Below the pieces are notes generated by a model. It was not told the DNA's origin, ran no database searches, and saw only the letters and a list, made by a program, of their open reading frames with translations. A stretch of DNA of 64,000 nucleotides from Atopobium sp. BS2 (GTDB taxonomy: Bacteria; Actinomycetota; Coriobacteriia; Coriobacteriales; Atopobiaceae), in NCBI RefSeq assembly GCF_000565075.1, contig NZ_JDFG01000039.1, forward strand, positions 62,001 to 126,000, given 5' to 3'. Made by a program: the position numbers and the translations under genes. Of the stretch, positions 42,553 to 50,361 are shown piece after piece (positions within the stretch are counted from its first letter, which is position 1; each line of letters opens with the position of its first letter).

Positions 42553-43412
42553 TATGCTTCTTTACCGTTTGATAGTTTTTCAACTAAAGCAGCAAGCTCT
42601 TCCTCATCATTGAATTCGATTTCGATTTTATTCTTGCCGCGAACATTTCGCACTTTGACTGGAGTATCCAAAGCAATTCTTAATTGCCTTGCCGCACGCT
42701 TATATGCCTGTGGAGTTGGTTGTCTTTTTGGTTTCTCTACAGTAGTGACAGAAAATAGTGGAGCAAGGTTTTCTGTCTGGCGGACAGACAAGTTCTCTTC
42801 AATCACTTTCTGAGCAAGTTTAATTCTTCCTTCTTTGCCACTAACGGAAAGAATTGCACGAGCATGTCCAGCACTAATACGTCCTTCTACCATCAAAGTC
42901 TGCACCTCAGTTGGAAGGTCAAGAAGGCGTAGGGTATTTGTGATTGCAGATCTTGATTTTGAGAGAACCTTGGCCAAATCGTCTTGAGTTAAGTTCTCCT
43001 GTTTAATTAACTGCTTATAACCTTGTGCTTCTTCGATTGGGCTTAAGTCAGATCTCTGCAAATTCTCAATAAGAGCAAGCTTGAATACTTCCTCGTCAGA
43101 AATTGCTTTGATTACAACAGGTACTTCCTCTAATTTTGCAAGTTTTGCAGCCTGGAAACGTCTCTCACCAGCAACAATTTCGTAGTGGTCGCCCTTCTCG
43201 CGAACAAGAAGTGGCTGAAGAATACCGTTTTGCTTAATAGAATCACTGAGTTCAGTGAGCTCAGCTTCGTCAAAATGCTTGCGAGGCTGGTCTTTATTCG
43301 GCTTAATCTTCTTCAAAGGCAGCGTGGTAGTTTCTTTTTTATTACCGACCTCTGCATCCACCTCACTAAAGAGCGAATTAAGGCCTTTACCAAGTCCTGA
43401 TTTTTTAACCAC
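42552..43412 (-). CDS. parB: Chromosome partitioning protein ParB
   Basis: A 286-residue ParB/Spo0J CTP-switch DNA-binding protein. The N-terminus GLGKGLNSLFSE is typical. The CTPase/ParB motif region has LPLKKIKPNKDQPRKHFDE and VAGERRFQAAKLA, with GERRFQ in place of the commoner GERRWR. Then comes ENLQRSDLSPIEEAQGY and the HTH (LTQDDLAKVLSKSRSAITNTLRLLDLP). The C-terminal dimerisation domain is short. It starts at GTG 43412, overlapping the parA end. Two perfect parS sites lie just upstream of parA. Confidence 0.96.
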   Translation of the reverse strand: MVKKSGLGKGLNSLFSEVDAEVGNKKETTTLPLKKIKPNKDQPRKHFDEAELTELSDSIKQNGILQPLLVREKGDHYEIVAGERRFQAAKLAKLEEVPVVIKAISDEEVFKLALIENLQRSDLSPIEEAQGYKQLIKQENLTQDDLAKVLSKSRSAITNTLRLLDLPTEVQTLMVEGRISAGHARAILSVSGKEGRIKLAQKVIEENLSVRQTENLAPLFSVTTVEKPKRQPTPQAYKRAARQLRIALDTPVKVRNVRGKNKIEIEFNDEEELAALVEKLSNGKEA

Positions 43413-44205
43413 GACGATTCACTTCCTTTGCAAGTTTGTTATATGCAAGTGCGCCCATACTTATTCGTGCATACATGGTTACCGGCAAACCATGACTTGG
43501 TGCCTCAGCAATTTTGACGTTTCTTGGAATAAGTGTCTTGAATACCTTGTTACCAAAGTAGTTAGATACTTCATTAACTACCTGCTTAGAAAGGGAAGTT
43601 CTGCTATCAAACATGGTCATTACTACACCAAAGATATCAAGATCCGGATTGAGCTGTTTTTGAACCATCTTCATTGATTCAACAATCTTAGTTACGCCCT
43701 CTAGTGCATAATATTCGCACTGAATTGGGATAAGAATGCTGTTTGCTGCGACTAAAGCATTAATTGTTAAAAGACCTAGTGATGGTGGGCAATCAATCAA
43801 AATGTAGTCAAAATAGTCTTTAACCTGGTCAATTGCCTGCTTTAATATGTTTTCTCTTGATTTCACGGAAACGAGTTCAATTTCTGCACCAGCAAGTTGA
43901 ATGGTAGCAGGAGCAATAGTCACGTATTTCTGAACTGTTTGTTGTAATACGTCTTCAAGTGGCGTTTCGTTGAGGATAACATCATAGATATCTGCTTCTA
44001 GTTCCTCTTTATCAATTCCAAATCCACTTGTTGCATTACCTTGTGGGTCAAAATCGATAATTAGAACCTTCTTTTTTGTTTCTCCAAGTGCTGCTGCAAG
44101 ATTTATTACGGTAGTTGATTTTCCAACTCCGCCTTTTTGATTAATTACAGCAAGTACTTTAGGATCTCTATCTTGAAATCCCCTCGAAAGGTCTTTGTAG
44201 CTCAT
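43405..44205 (-). CDS. parA: Chromosome partitioning ATPase ParA (Soj)
   Basis: A 266-residue deviant Walker-A ATPase: INQKGGVGKSTTVINLAAAL, VLIIDFDPQGNATSG and ILIDCPPSLGLLTINAL. It moves origins by ParB-stimulated ATP hydrolysis on the nucleoid and, in Bacillus, also modulates DnaA. GGAGG precedes ATG 44205. It overlaps parB by 8 nt. Confidence 0.97.
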   Translation of the reverse strand: MSYKDLSRGFQDRDPKVLAVINQKGGVGKSTTVINLAAALGETKKKVLIIDFDPQGNATSGFGIDKEELEADIYDVILNETPLEDVLQQTVQKYVTIAPATIQLAGAEIELVSVKSRENILKQAIDQVKDYFDYILIDCPPSLGLLTINALVAANSILIPIQCEYYALEGVTKIVESMKMVQKQLNPDLDIFGVVMTMFDSRTSLSKQVVNEVSNYFGNKVFKTLIPRNVKIAEAPSHGLPVTMYARISMGALAYNKLAKEVNRRG

Positions 44206-44244
44206 TTATCCTCCGTTTGACCAAGTTTATTTAATAATACAGAA

Positions 44245-44260
44245 TGTTTCACGTGAAACA
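44245..44260. promoter_or_regulatory. parS site 1
   Basis: TGTTTCACGTGAAACA is a perfect match to the bacterial parS consensus. It lies between the rsmG stop and the parA start and would be the ParB loading site. Confidence 0.95.
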
Positions 44261-44268
44261 TTCCACAA

Positions 44269-45027
44269 TTAGTCTCTTCTTGCAACAAACGGATTTGATT
44301 TAGCCATTCCTGTTTTTCTCGGTAGTTTAATTTTGCTTTTTGCAACTTTTTTATAAAGAAGAATTTCGCGATGACCAAGATCGTTTGGCAATTCAAATGT
44401 TTCACGTGAAACATTTTCATACCCAAAAATTTTGGCTGCCTGAGAGGCGTCCTGAAGCTCTATCTCATCAACGTTGGCCTTCATTACTATGAGGGTACCC
44501 TGTGGAGCTAAGAAAGGCTCTGCGTACTCCAAAAGAATATTTGTCTTTGCAACTGCTCTGAAAGTAACAAAATCAAACTTCTGCTTATAGTCGTTTGGAA
44601 TTTCTTCAGCTCGAAGCTTTTCAGCTCTTATTCTCACACCAAGACCAATCTCATCAATCATTGACTGTACGGCACTGATCTTTTTTCCAATTGAATCAAC
44701 AAGCAATGTTTTGTTATCGCTCATGATTGCAAGAGGCAGTCCAGGGAAGCCTCCACCGGTACCAATATCAATATAGTTTTGAGCCTCAGATATAAACTCA
44801 TTACATACTTTGAGTGGTAATAAAGAATCAAGAATATGAAGAACCAGTGCATCATCAATTGAAGTGATTCTTGTGAGATTGAGGTTTTTATTAATCTCGA
44901 TGAGCAATTCAATATGCTTGAGGAGTTGTCTTCTTTGGGTCTCAGTTGAATTGATTCCATAGGTAAGGAGAAGTTCCTTAAGTACATTCTCTTTTGAATC
45001 GTATAACGACTTCTCTGATTCAGACAT
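44269..45027 (-). CDS. rsmG: 16S rRNA m7G527 methyltransferase
   Basis: A 252-residue GidB/RsmG methyltransferase with the SAM-binding motif YIDIGTGGGFPGLPLAI and the conserved NLTRITS segment. Loss of this enzyme gives low-level streptomycin resistance in other bacteria. I chose ATG 45027 because AGGAG lies 5 nt upstream; the frame continues 15 codons further. Its coding sequence contains a parS site near the 3' end. An imperfect palindrome (45037-45073) abuts the ribosome-binding site. Confidence 0.95.
   Translation of the reverse strand: MSESEKSLYDSKENVLKELLLTYGINSTETQRRQLLKHIELLIEINKNLNLTRITSIDDALVLHILDSLLPLKVCNEFISEAQNYIDIGTGGGFPGLPLAIMSDNKTLLVDSIGKKISAVQSMIDEIGLGVRIRAEKLRAEEIPNDYKQKFDFVTFRAVAKTNILLEYAEPFLAPQGTLIVMKANVDEIELQDASQAAKIFGYENVSRETFELPNDLGHREILLYKKVAKSKIKLPRKTGMAKSNPFVARRD
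44398..44413. promoter_or_regulatory. parS site 2
   Basis: A second perfect TGTTTCACGTGAAACA lies inside the 3' part of rsmG, 153 bp from site 1, where it encodes part of the NVSRETFE region. Confidence 0.95.
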
Positions 45028-45036
45028 TGCTTCTCC

Positions 45037-45073
45037 TGTGACAAAACTTCTTGTAACAAGAAGAATTGTCACA
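45037..45073. promoter_or_regulatory. Imperfect 37-bp palindrome in the rsmG leader
   Basis: Arms TGTGACAA-AA-CTTCTTG and CAAGAAG-AA-TTGTCACA surround a 3-nt centre and match except at two central positions. As RNA it would form a hairpin ending directly at the AGGAG of rsmG; as DNA it could be an operator. Confidence 0.45.
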
Positions 45074-45101
45074 AAAAAAGAGGAAGGCGTAAACCTTCCT
45101 C
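45073..45101 (-). terminator. Terminator after jag
   Basis: The stem GAGGAAGG/CCTTCCTC, read on the minus strand, is followed by seven T residues, separating the rpmH-jag operon from rsmG. Confidence 0.88.
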
Positions 45102-45130
45102 ATCAAATTAGTAAAGCTTGTTAAAAATTC

Positions 45131-45715
45131 TTAGCTGTTAATAGCTGTAACAACAACGCGACGGTATGGATCATCGCCCTCAGAGTGAGTTGTAACTTCA
45201 AGATTATCTCGAAGTGCAATGTGAATGATACGACGCTCATAGCCACTCATTGGAGCAAGAGAAACCTTACCAGTCTTCTTAGCACGAGCAGCAGCAGAGA
45301 GCGCCATCTCCTGAAGCTTATTACGGCGGCGGCTCTTGTAGCTTTCTACATCAACAGATACTGGATAGTGGAAGTGAAGCTTAGCGCTCATCAAAGACGA
45401 AAGAACCATCTGAAGAGCCTCAAGCGTATTACCGTGACGACCAATGAGAATTGCAAGATCGCCGCCGGTTACATCAAGAATAAGCTCTCCATCTTCACCA
45501 TCATACTCATCAATTGCACAGCTGTTCTCGCCAAAGAAGGAGAGAAGCTCTCTTAGATAAAAGACAGCGGTATCAGCAATCTTATTCATCTCAGCATCAG
45601 TAAGCTGAATTCCAGCTTCAAAATGCTCTCGAATTGAAACAAACTCGTCTTGTGAATCAACGACAGGAGACTCATTAAGAGCGTTTGGCTCAGAAACGAA
45701 AGTCTCATCCTCCAT
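45131..45715 (-). CDS. jag: Jag/KhpB-like RNA-binding protein (KH-R3H)
   Basis: A 194-residue protein with a Jag-type KH domain (VTGGDLAILIGRHGNTLEALQMVLSSL) and a C-terminal R3H domain (AKKTGKVSLAPMSGYERRIIHIALRD, then THSEGDDPYRRVVV). The N-terminal 45 residues are acidic and replace the usual Jag_N domain. It is an RNA-binding partner in the KhpA/KhpB system of Gram-positive bacteria. GGAGG precedes ATG 45715. It lies in the conserved rnpA-yidC-jag order. Confidence 0.94.
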   Translation of the reverse strand: MEDETFVSEPNALNESPVVDSQDEFVSIREHFEAGIQLTDAEMNKIADTAVFYLRELLSFFGENSCAIDEYDGEDGELILDVTGGDLAILIGRHGNTLEALQMVLSSLMSAKLHFHYPVSVDVESYKSRRRNKLQEMALSAAARAKKTGKVSLAPMSGYERRIIHIALRDNLEVTTHSEGDDPYRRVVVTAINS

Positions 45716-45804
45716 GTCGTCCTCCAGTCAATATAAAAAGTTTAACTATTAATCTACCGTAAAAATTTTTTGTAAACAAAAGTTATTTTGTTTAAGCCCA
45801 GCTA

Positions 45805-46563
45805 CTAAGCCTTTTTGTGAGGGCGTGGCTTCTTTTCTTTTCTCACCACGTCAACCTCGATTGGCTTATTAGCCATCTGAGCCTCAGCCTTAAGCTTCTC
45901 TTTTTCCATAATGCGCTTGGTAATAAGCTGCTGCTGAGCAAGCTGCCAAATACCAGAAGTAACGTAGTAGAGAAGAACAGCTGCTGGCACAGTCCAACCA
46001 AACCAGAGCATCATGAGGGTCATCATGCCACCCATCATGTACTGCTGGGTTCGCTGCTCACCAGAGCTTGTACGAGCATTTACTGCCATAGAAAGGAAGG
46101 TTGTAAGACCAAATAGAAGAACAAAAATTATGTAAGGGATAGCAGCAACAAGGCCATCAACAGCAAAAATGTCTGACGTTGCTCGTGCGATAGAAGGAAG
46201 AATGTTGTAGAAACGAGAGTCTACCGGAACCATCTTTGCAACGGTAAAGAGTGCAATAAAGATAGGGGACTGCAGAAGCAGAGGAAGACAACCACCGAGT
46301 GGATTGAAGTTAATCTCTGCGTAAAGCTTGCGCATTTCTTCGTTCTGTCTTACTGGATCATCAGCATAGCGCTCCTGGATTTCTTTGAGCTTTGGCTGAA
46401 CAACGCTCATACGAGCCATAGAGGCCGTCTGCTTGTTGGTCATTGGAACCAGGATAATACGGATGATGATGGTAAGCAGGATAACTGCCATACCCCAGTC
46501 TCCCGAGAATGATTGAAGTCCCGCTAAGACTGTGTATAGAAAGTTAACAATCCAATCCCACAT
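45805..46563 (-). CDS. yidC: Membrane protein insertase YidC
   Basis: A 252-residue Oxa1/YidC/Alb3 insertase with about five transmembrane helices. It has no large extracellular P1 domain, as in other Gram-positive YidC proteins. The conserved cytoplasmic loop (KLKEIQERYADDPVRQNEEMRKLY) and the positively charged tail (KEKKPRPHKKA) are present, as is PLGGCLPLLLQSPIFIALF. The GGAGG site lies just before ATG 46563. Confidence 0.96.
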   Translation of the reverse strand: MWDWIVNFLYTVLAGLQSFSGDWGMAVILLTIIIRIILVPMTNKQTASMARMSVVQPKLKEIQERYADDPVRQNEEMRKLYAEINFNPLGGCLPLLLQSPIFIALFTVAKMVPVDSRFYNILPSIARATSDIFAVDGLVAAIPYIIFVLLFGLTTFLSMAVNARTSSGEQRTQQYMMGGMMTLMMLWFGWTVPAAVLLYYVTSGIWQLAQQQLITKRIMEKEKLKAEAQMANKPIEVDVVRKEKKPRPHKKA

Positions 46564-46583
46564 ATTTCCTCCGGTGCGTTCCT

Positions 46584-46820
46584 TTACGGAACGGGATCGT
46601 ATCCTCCCTTATGAAAAGGGTGACAGCGAGCAATACGCTTAAGAGCAAGCCAACTTCCCTTTTTAACACCATACTTTTGTATGGCCTGAACTGCATATTC
46701 GGAGCAAGTGGGCCGATAAATACAGTGAGGCTTAAAAAGGGGAGAAATGTTTCTTTGATAGAAACGAATAGCACCTAGGAACAAGTTTGCGAAAAAAGAA
46801 TCATGTCTTTTCTCGCTCAT
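46584..46820 (-). CDS. yidD: Membrane protein insertion efficiency factor YidD
   Basis: A 78-residue member of the DUF37 family with the signature [26 protein letters not shown] spanning its two conserved cysteines and a GGYDPVP end. It lies between rnpA and yidC as in most bacteria. Its ATG overlaps the rnpA stop (ATGA), so it is translationally coupled. Confidence 0.95.
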   Translation of the reverse strand: MSEKRHDSFFANLFLGAIRFYQRNISPLFKPHCIYRPTCSEYAVQAIQKYGVKKGSWLALKRIARCHPFHKGGYDPVP

Positions 46821-47140
46821 TTGACCCCTGTCTTTCTTAACAAAGCATCCAAAGAAACGCTTATATCAGCAGGATTAGTGCTGTGTGTATCTTTAGTCGC
46901 AAAGAGAATAATGCCGTATCCCTCAACAGGTAAACCGCTCTTTCGAGCTGCTTCGCGCAGAACGCGTTTACACCTGTTTCTAAATACGGCGTTACCTAAT
47001 CTTTTTGGAGCTACAAAGGCTACCTCGGAAGGATGTGCCTCAGTGGATGGTGCTACTCGTATACGAAGAACAGAACTTTGAGCCCTCTTCCCCGCAGAGA
47101 AGACCCTTTCAAACTCTGAACGAGATTTAATGGTCTTCAC
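46817..47140 (-). CDS. rnpA: Ribonuclease P protein component
   Basis: A 107-residue protein subunit of RNase P, which matures tRNA 5' ends. The RNP signature is present: the RNR-like [15 protein letters not shown] and the N-terminal [18 protein letters not shown]. It starts at GTG 47140 with AAGGA upstream, 11 nt after rpmH. Confidence 0.95.
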   Translation of the reverse strand: MKTIKSRSEFERVFSAGKRAQSSVLRIRVAPSTEAHPSEVAFVAPKRLGNAVFRNRCKRVLREAARKSGLPVEGYGIILFATKDTHSTNPADISVSLDALLRKTGVK

Positions 47141-47151
47141 AGAAACATTCC

Positions 47152-47286
47152 TTAGACGGTGAGGCGCTTACGGCCCTTAAGGCGGCGACGAGCGAGAACG
47201 GCACGACCATTCTTAGTTGCCATACGTGCACGGAAACCGTGGGTAGTTGCGCGCTTGCGCTTATTTGGCTGGTAGGTACGCTTCAT
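47152..47286 (-). CDS. rpmH: 50S ribosomal protein L34
   Basis: A 44-residue highly basic protein: [18 protein letters not shown] at the start, followed by [20 protein letters not shown]. The sequence is a textbook L34. GGGAGG precedes ATG 47286. It is the first gene of the operon that reads away from oriC. Confidence 0.98.
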   Translation of the reverse strand: MKRTYQPNKRKRATTHGFRARMATKNGRAVLARRRLKGRKRLTV

Positions 47287-47333
47287 AGCTATTTCCTCCC
47301 GAACGGGTACAGTATCGATTAAAAAGCCTACAG

Positions 47334-47363
47334 ATTGTACTCGCGTTTATGGTTACCTGTCAA
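47334..47363 (-). promoter_or_regulatory. Promoter of the rpmH operon
   Basis: Read on the minus strand, TTGACA (perfect minus-35), an 18-bp spacer and TACAAT give a strong vegetative promoter about 50 bp upstream of rpmH. Confidence 0.8.
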
Positions 47364-47369
47364 ATTTTC

Positions 47370-47648
47370 TACGCAAATACCTCAACTTTTTCTCTTTTTT
47401 ATTCAAAAATCTAGCGAGAAAACCTTTCATTTTGAAAATTTCACTTGTGATAAGTGAAGAAATTTGTTGAAAGGAATATTTCTGCAAGCTGAAATATGTC
47501 CGTTAAATGCTACTATCATTCAGTACGTCTTTCACAAAGATATAAAGTTATCTACAGATGTTTAACACTTGTTGAAAACTTTCATTTATCGTGAAAGAAA
47601 ACGAAAAGTTTTCTTCATTTGTTTAACAATTGTTGAAAAGGAGGTGTC
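47370..47648. other. Candidate origin of replication (oriC), left part
   Basis: This A+T-rich gap between divergent rpmH and the GHKL gene carries a cluster of DnaA-box-like 9-mers: TGTTGAAAG (47465), TTATCTACA (47548), TGTTTAACA (47559), TGTTGAAAA (47570), TGTTTAACA (47620) and TGTTGAAAA (47631). The last four form a 20-bp direct repeat (47559-47578 and 47620-47639) with one mismatch. I found no exact TTATCCACA. Position next to rpmH and upstream of dnaA, plus nearby parS, supports an origin. The region also holds the GHKL gene promoter. Confidence 0.75.
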
Positions 47649-48515
47649 ATGGCAAGAGATTTCTTTCCTTTTGTTGAGGAAAACACAAACCAGAATGAAA
47701 AAGACGCTGGTTCTGATAATTCTCTCACCGTCCGTTATGCTGCACGTATTGCAGTGTATGACGATAAAGCCGCAGCACCTCGTGTTGTTCTCGTAGAACC
47801 AAAAAACGTTCGATCTTATCTTGATGAAATTGCAGCTACCGTTAACCAGCTTGCTCACGAGCAGGGTGGAAAAATTCCTTTTATGGTTATGCGTGAGATT
47901 GTGGAAAATTTCATTCACGCCCGTTTTGTAGCGCCTACAATTTCAATCATGGATAATGGAAATACCATTAGGTTTTCAGACCAGGGACCTGGTATTAAAG
48001 AGAAAAATCGAGCTCTTGAGTTTGGTACTTCTTCTGCAACAGAAGAGATGAAATCGTTTATTAGAGGCGTTGGTTTTGGCCTTCCTTATGCTCAACAATA
48101 CATGGTTGAGAAGGGTGGAAGTCTTACCCTCGAAGACAATATCTCTGGCGGAACCATTGTTACTTTGTCAACACGCCGCTCTAAAGATGCACACATTCAG
48201 ACGCTTCCAACTCAAGAAGAAGCTGAAGAATTACCTGTAAATCAGAACCAACAGGCAGTTTTGCATGCTCAGCAGGCCGTATCTCAACAGCCAGCTGCAC
48301 AGCTTCCTAATCTGATACTTACAGATCGAGCAAAACAAGTTCTTCAATACCTTTCTGAACATGAATGGGTTGGAGCAACAGAGTTAACAAGTACCTATGG
48401 ACTTTCAACACCAACGTGGTCAAGAGAATTAAAATCGCTGTTAAACATAGGAATAATCGGAAAATTTGGGCAGAAATATAAGCTCACTACTATTGGAGAA
48501 ACTCTCCTTTCATAG
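47649..48515 (+). CDS. GHKL ATPase - winged-helix protein located in the origin
   Basis: A 288-residue protein. Residues about 50-175 form a compact histidine-kinase-like ATPase (GHKL) domain: N-box MREIVENFIHA (Asn87), G1 FSDQGPGI (Asp111) and G2 FIRGVGFGLPYAQQY. There is no HisKA dimerisation/phosphoacceptor domain and no membrane helix. After a Gln-rich linker (about 195-222), residues 225-288 look like a winged helix-turn-helix (RAKQVLQYLSEHEWVGATEL, then PTWSRELKSLLNIGIIGKFG). AAGGAGG precedes ATG 47649 and overlaps a DnaA-box-like repeat. It sits between two clusters of such boxes, directly upstream of dnaA. Function is unknown; control of initiation is inferred from place and architecture. 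Confidence 0.88.
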   Translation: MARDFFPFVEENTNQNEKDAGSDNSLTVRYAARIAVYDDKAAAPRVVLVEPKNVRSYLDEIAATVNQLAHEQGGKIPFMVMREIVENFIHARFVAPTISIMDNGNTIRFSDQGPGIKEKNRALEFGTSSATEEMKSFIRGVGFGLPYAQQYMVEKGGSLTLEDNISGGTIVTLSTRRSKDAHIQTLPTQEEAEELPVNQNQQAVLHAQQAVSQQPAAQLPNLILTDRAKQVLQYLSEHEWVGATELTSTYGLSTPTWSRELKSLLNIGIIGKFGQKYKLTTIGETLLS

Positions 48516-48518
48516 AGT

Positions 48519-48582
48519 TTCTCAACATTATTCGATGAAAGTTATCAACATTCCTCTATACTAGGTGTCCCAATTTTCAACA
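48519..48582 (+). promoter_or_regulatory. dnaA promoter with DnaA-box-like elements
   Basis: TTCTCAACA (48519), TTATCAACA (48542) and TTTTCAACA (48574) precede dnaA. A minus-10 TATACT lies at 48557-48562, so the second element falls between minus-35 and minus-10 and the third in the leader. This arrangement would allow DnaA to repress its own gene. Confidence 0.6.
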
Positions 48583-48598
48583 TTTTGATTGGACACGT

Positions 48599-50128
48599 AT
48601 GGATGCATCAATTGATTCAGACGCAGTAGCTCTGTGGCAAGACGCAATTGACCTCTTGGTTGAAGAAAATCAGCCAGAGGCTTTTATCGCTATGTTGAGA
48701 ACCTGCACTCCAATTAAAGTTGAAGATAACGCACTGTGTGCTGAAACACCAATGCGCTTGGCATATAACCGTATCCTTAAAAATCTACCGATTGTTGAGA
48801 GATGCCTTTCAGCAGCAGCCTTTGAAGACATTATTTTGAGCCTTACTCTTACAAAGTCTTCTACCCCTGTTACCACTACTTCCACAATGACTCCTCAAGA
48901 GTTCAATGCTTGGAAGCAAACAACTGCTCCTATACGAGCAGTTGTTCCAGAGCAGATTCAAGATTTTGAATCCCAGGAGCAAAGCCTTGAAGAATTAAAA
49001 CAACAGACCTTAAAACGTCGTAAGAGTAATCCTCTTTATGAAGAGACATCTTTCAATTCAAACCTCACGTTTGATCGCTTTGTTGTTGGTGACGAGAATG
49101 AGCTTGCGCATCAACATGCATTAAATGTTGCAAACGACGCAAAAGGTAAGGCAAACCCGCTGTTTATTTACGGTGCAAGTGGTCTTGGAAAAACTCACCT
49201 TCTACGCGCGGTTCAAAACTACATCAACTCTGAAGATATCGAACGCGTTTGTGTTTACAAAGATGCAGATGCCTTTGTTGATGACTACGTAAATGCAGTT
49301 CGTAAAAACGCGTCAGGAAACGCCGCAACAGAGCTTAGTAATAACTACCAAAACATTGATGTTCTTATCATCGATGACGTCCAAAAACTTGCTGGTAAAG
49401 CAGGTACTATTAATTTCTTCTTCAATATTTTTAACTCTCTTATTGATAGAGGTAAGCAGATTATTCTTGCCGCAGATAGAACACCTGCTCAGCTTGGTAT
49501 GGGATCTGACGGCTTTGATGATCGTATTACTTCTCGTATGAGTGGTGGCATCGTTATTGGTATTGAGTCTCCAAGCTACGAGATGAAGCTCAATCTTATT
49601 CATGTCTTCTGCGACCGTGCGTTTAAAGAAAGAAATTCTTCTCTTTCTGCAGACGATTTGCCAGAGGACATCCGTCGCTACATGGCTGACAAGGCCGGTC
49701 AAAGTATTAGAACACTTGAGGGCTTCTGTAATCGCTGTGTAACTGGTCAGATTAAAGCAAAAGAATCTGGCACAAATATTAAACAGGAAGAAATCGATAA
49801 GATTGCAGACACGCTCTGGCGTCGCGTTTCAAAGACCGTAAATATCGAGAAGGTCCAAGAAGTTGTAGAAAATATCTATGGCATTAGTCATCGCGATATT
49901 GTTGGTAACAAAAGAAATAAAGAGATTGCAGAACCTCGTCACGTTGCAATTTATCTTGCTCACGACCTTTGCCAATACACACTGGTAAATATTGGTAAGC
50001 ATTTTGGTGGAAGAAAACACGCAACTATTTTGCACAGCATTGAGGTAATAGAAGAAAGAATCAAAGAAGACAAAAGTTTCTATGATCAAATTTCTCAACT
50101 CAAGAAGACTATTCTTGAACAAAGTTAG
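48599..50128 (+). CDS. dnaA: Chromosomal replication initiator DnaA
   Basis: A 509-residue AAA+ initiator. Domain I spans about residues 1-85 and a flexible domain II about 86-150. The AAA+ core has Walker A GASGLGKTH (about 192-200), Walker B VLIIDDVQKLAGK and sensor region LAADRTPAQL. Domain IV ends with IGKHFGGRKHATILHS, whereas most DnaA proteins read GGRDHTTV. Relative to E. coli, base-contacting P423, D433 and T435 are V, K and A here, while R399 and H434 are kept. No strong ribosome-binding site precedes ATG 48599. Confidence 0.97.
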   Translation: MDASIDSDAVALWQDAIDLLVEENQPEAFIAMLRTCTPIKVEDNALCAETPMRLAYNRILKNLPIVERCLSAAAFEDIILSLTLTKSSTPVTTTSTMTPQEFNAWKQTTAPIRAVVPEQIQDFESQEQSLEELKQQTLKRRKSNPLYEETSFNSNLTFDRFVVGDENELAHQHALNVANDAKGKANPLFIYGASGLGKTHLLRAVQNYINSEDIERVCVYKDADAFVDDYVNAVRKNASGNAATELSNNYQNIDVLIIDDVQKLAGKAGTINFFFNIFNSLIDRGKQIILAADRTPAQLGMGSDGFDDRITSRMSGGIVIGIESPSYEMKLNLIHVFCDRAFKERNSSLSADDLPEDIRRYMADKAGQSIRTLEGFCNRCVTGQIKAKESGTNIKQEEIDKIADTLWRRVSKTVNIEKVQEVVENIYGISHRDIVGNKRNKEIAEPRHVAIYLAHDLCQYTLVNIGKHFGGRKHATILHSIEVIEERIKEDKSFYDQISQLKKTILEQS

Positions 50129-50361
50129 TGTTTAAAACCTGTTAGTAAGATGTTAATTGGTGAAGAGAAGTAGTGGTTTGTTGTTGAGAGTTTAAGAGGG
50201 GGAGTTTTACTTTGTTTATGAATGTCAAAAATAAGCAAACAAATCTGACCTCTAGAAACATATTTCTACCTCTAGAAATGTAAAGCTTTCTTCTTTTCAA
50301 CATAGCTTATTATTACTACGATATTTTTATTCTTATCTAAGAAATAATAGAAAGGGTCGTC
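50129..50361. other. dnaA-dnaN intergenic region
   Basis: This A+T-rich gap of 233 bp holds a repeated CCTCTAGAAA (about 50249 and 50269), an imperfect palindrome TAGAAACATATTTCTA (50253-50268) and a TTTTCAACA DnaA-box-like 9-mer (50294-50302). It may be a second origin sub-region or the unwinding side, but no clear DUE is proven. Confidence 0.5.

Noticed and set aside
44202-44426. 74-codon minus-strand frame with two MFHVKH segments
   Set aside because: It overlaps rsmG in another frame. The repeated MFHVKH is just the translation of the two parS palindromes.
50253-50268. TAGAAACATATTTCTA as a third LexA site
   Set aside because: It lacks the GAAC/GTTC half sites and is only an imperfect palindrome.
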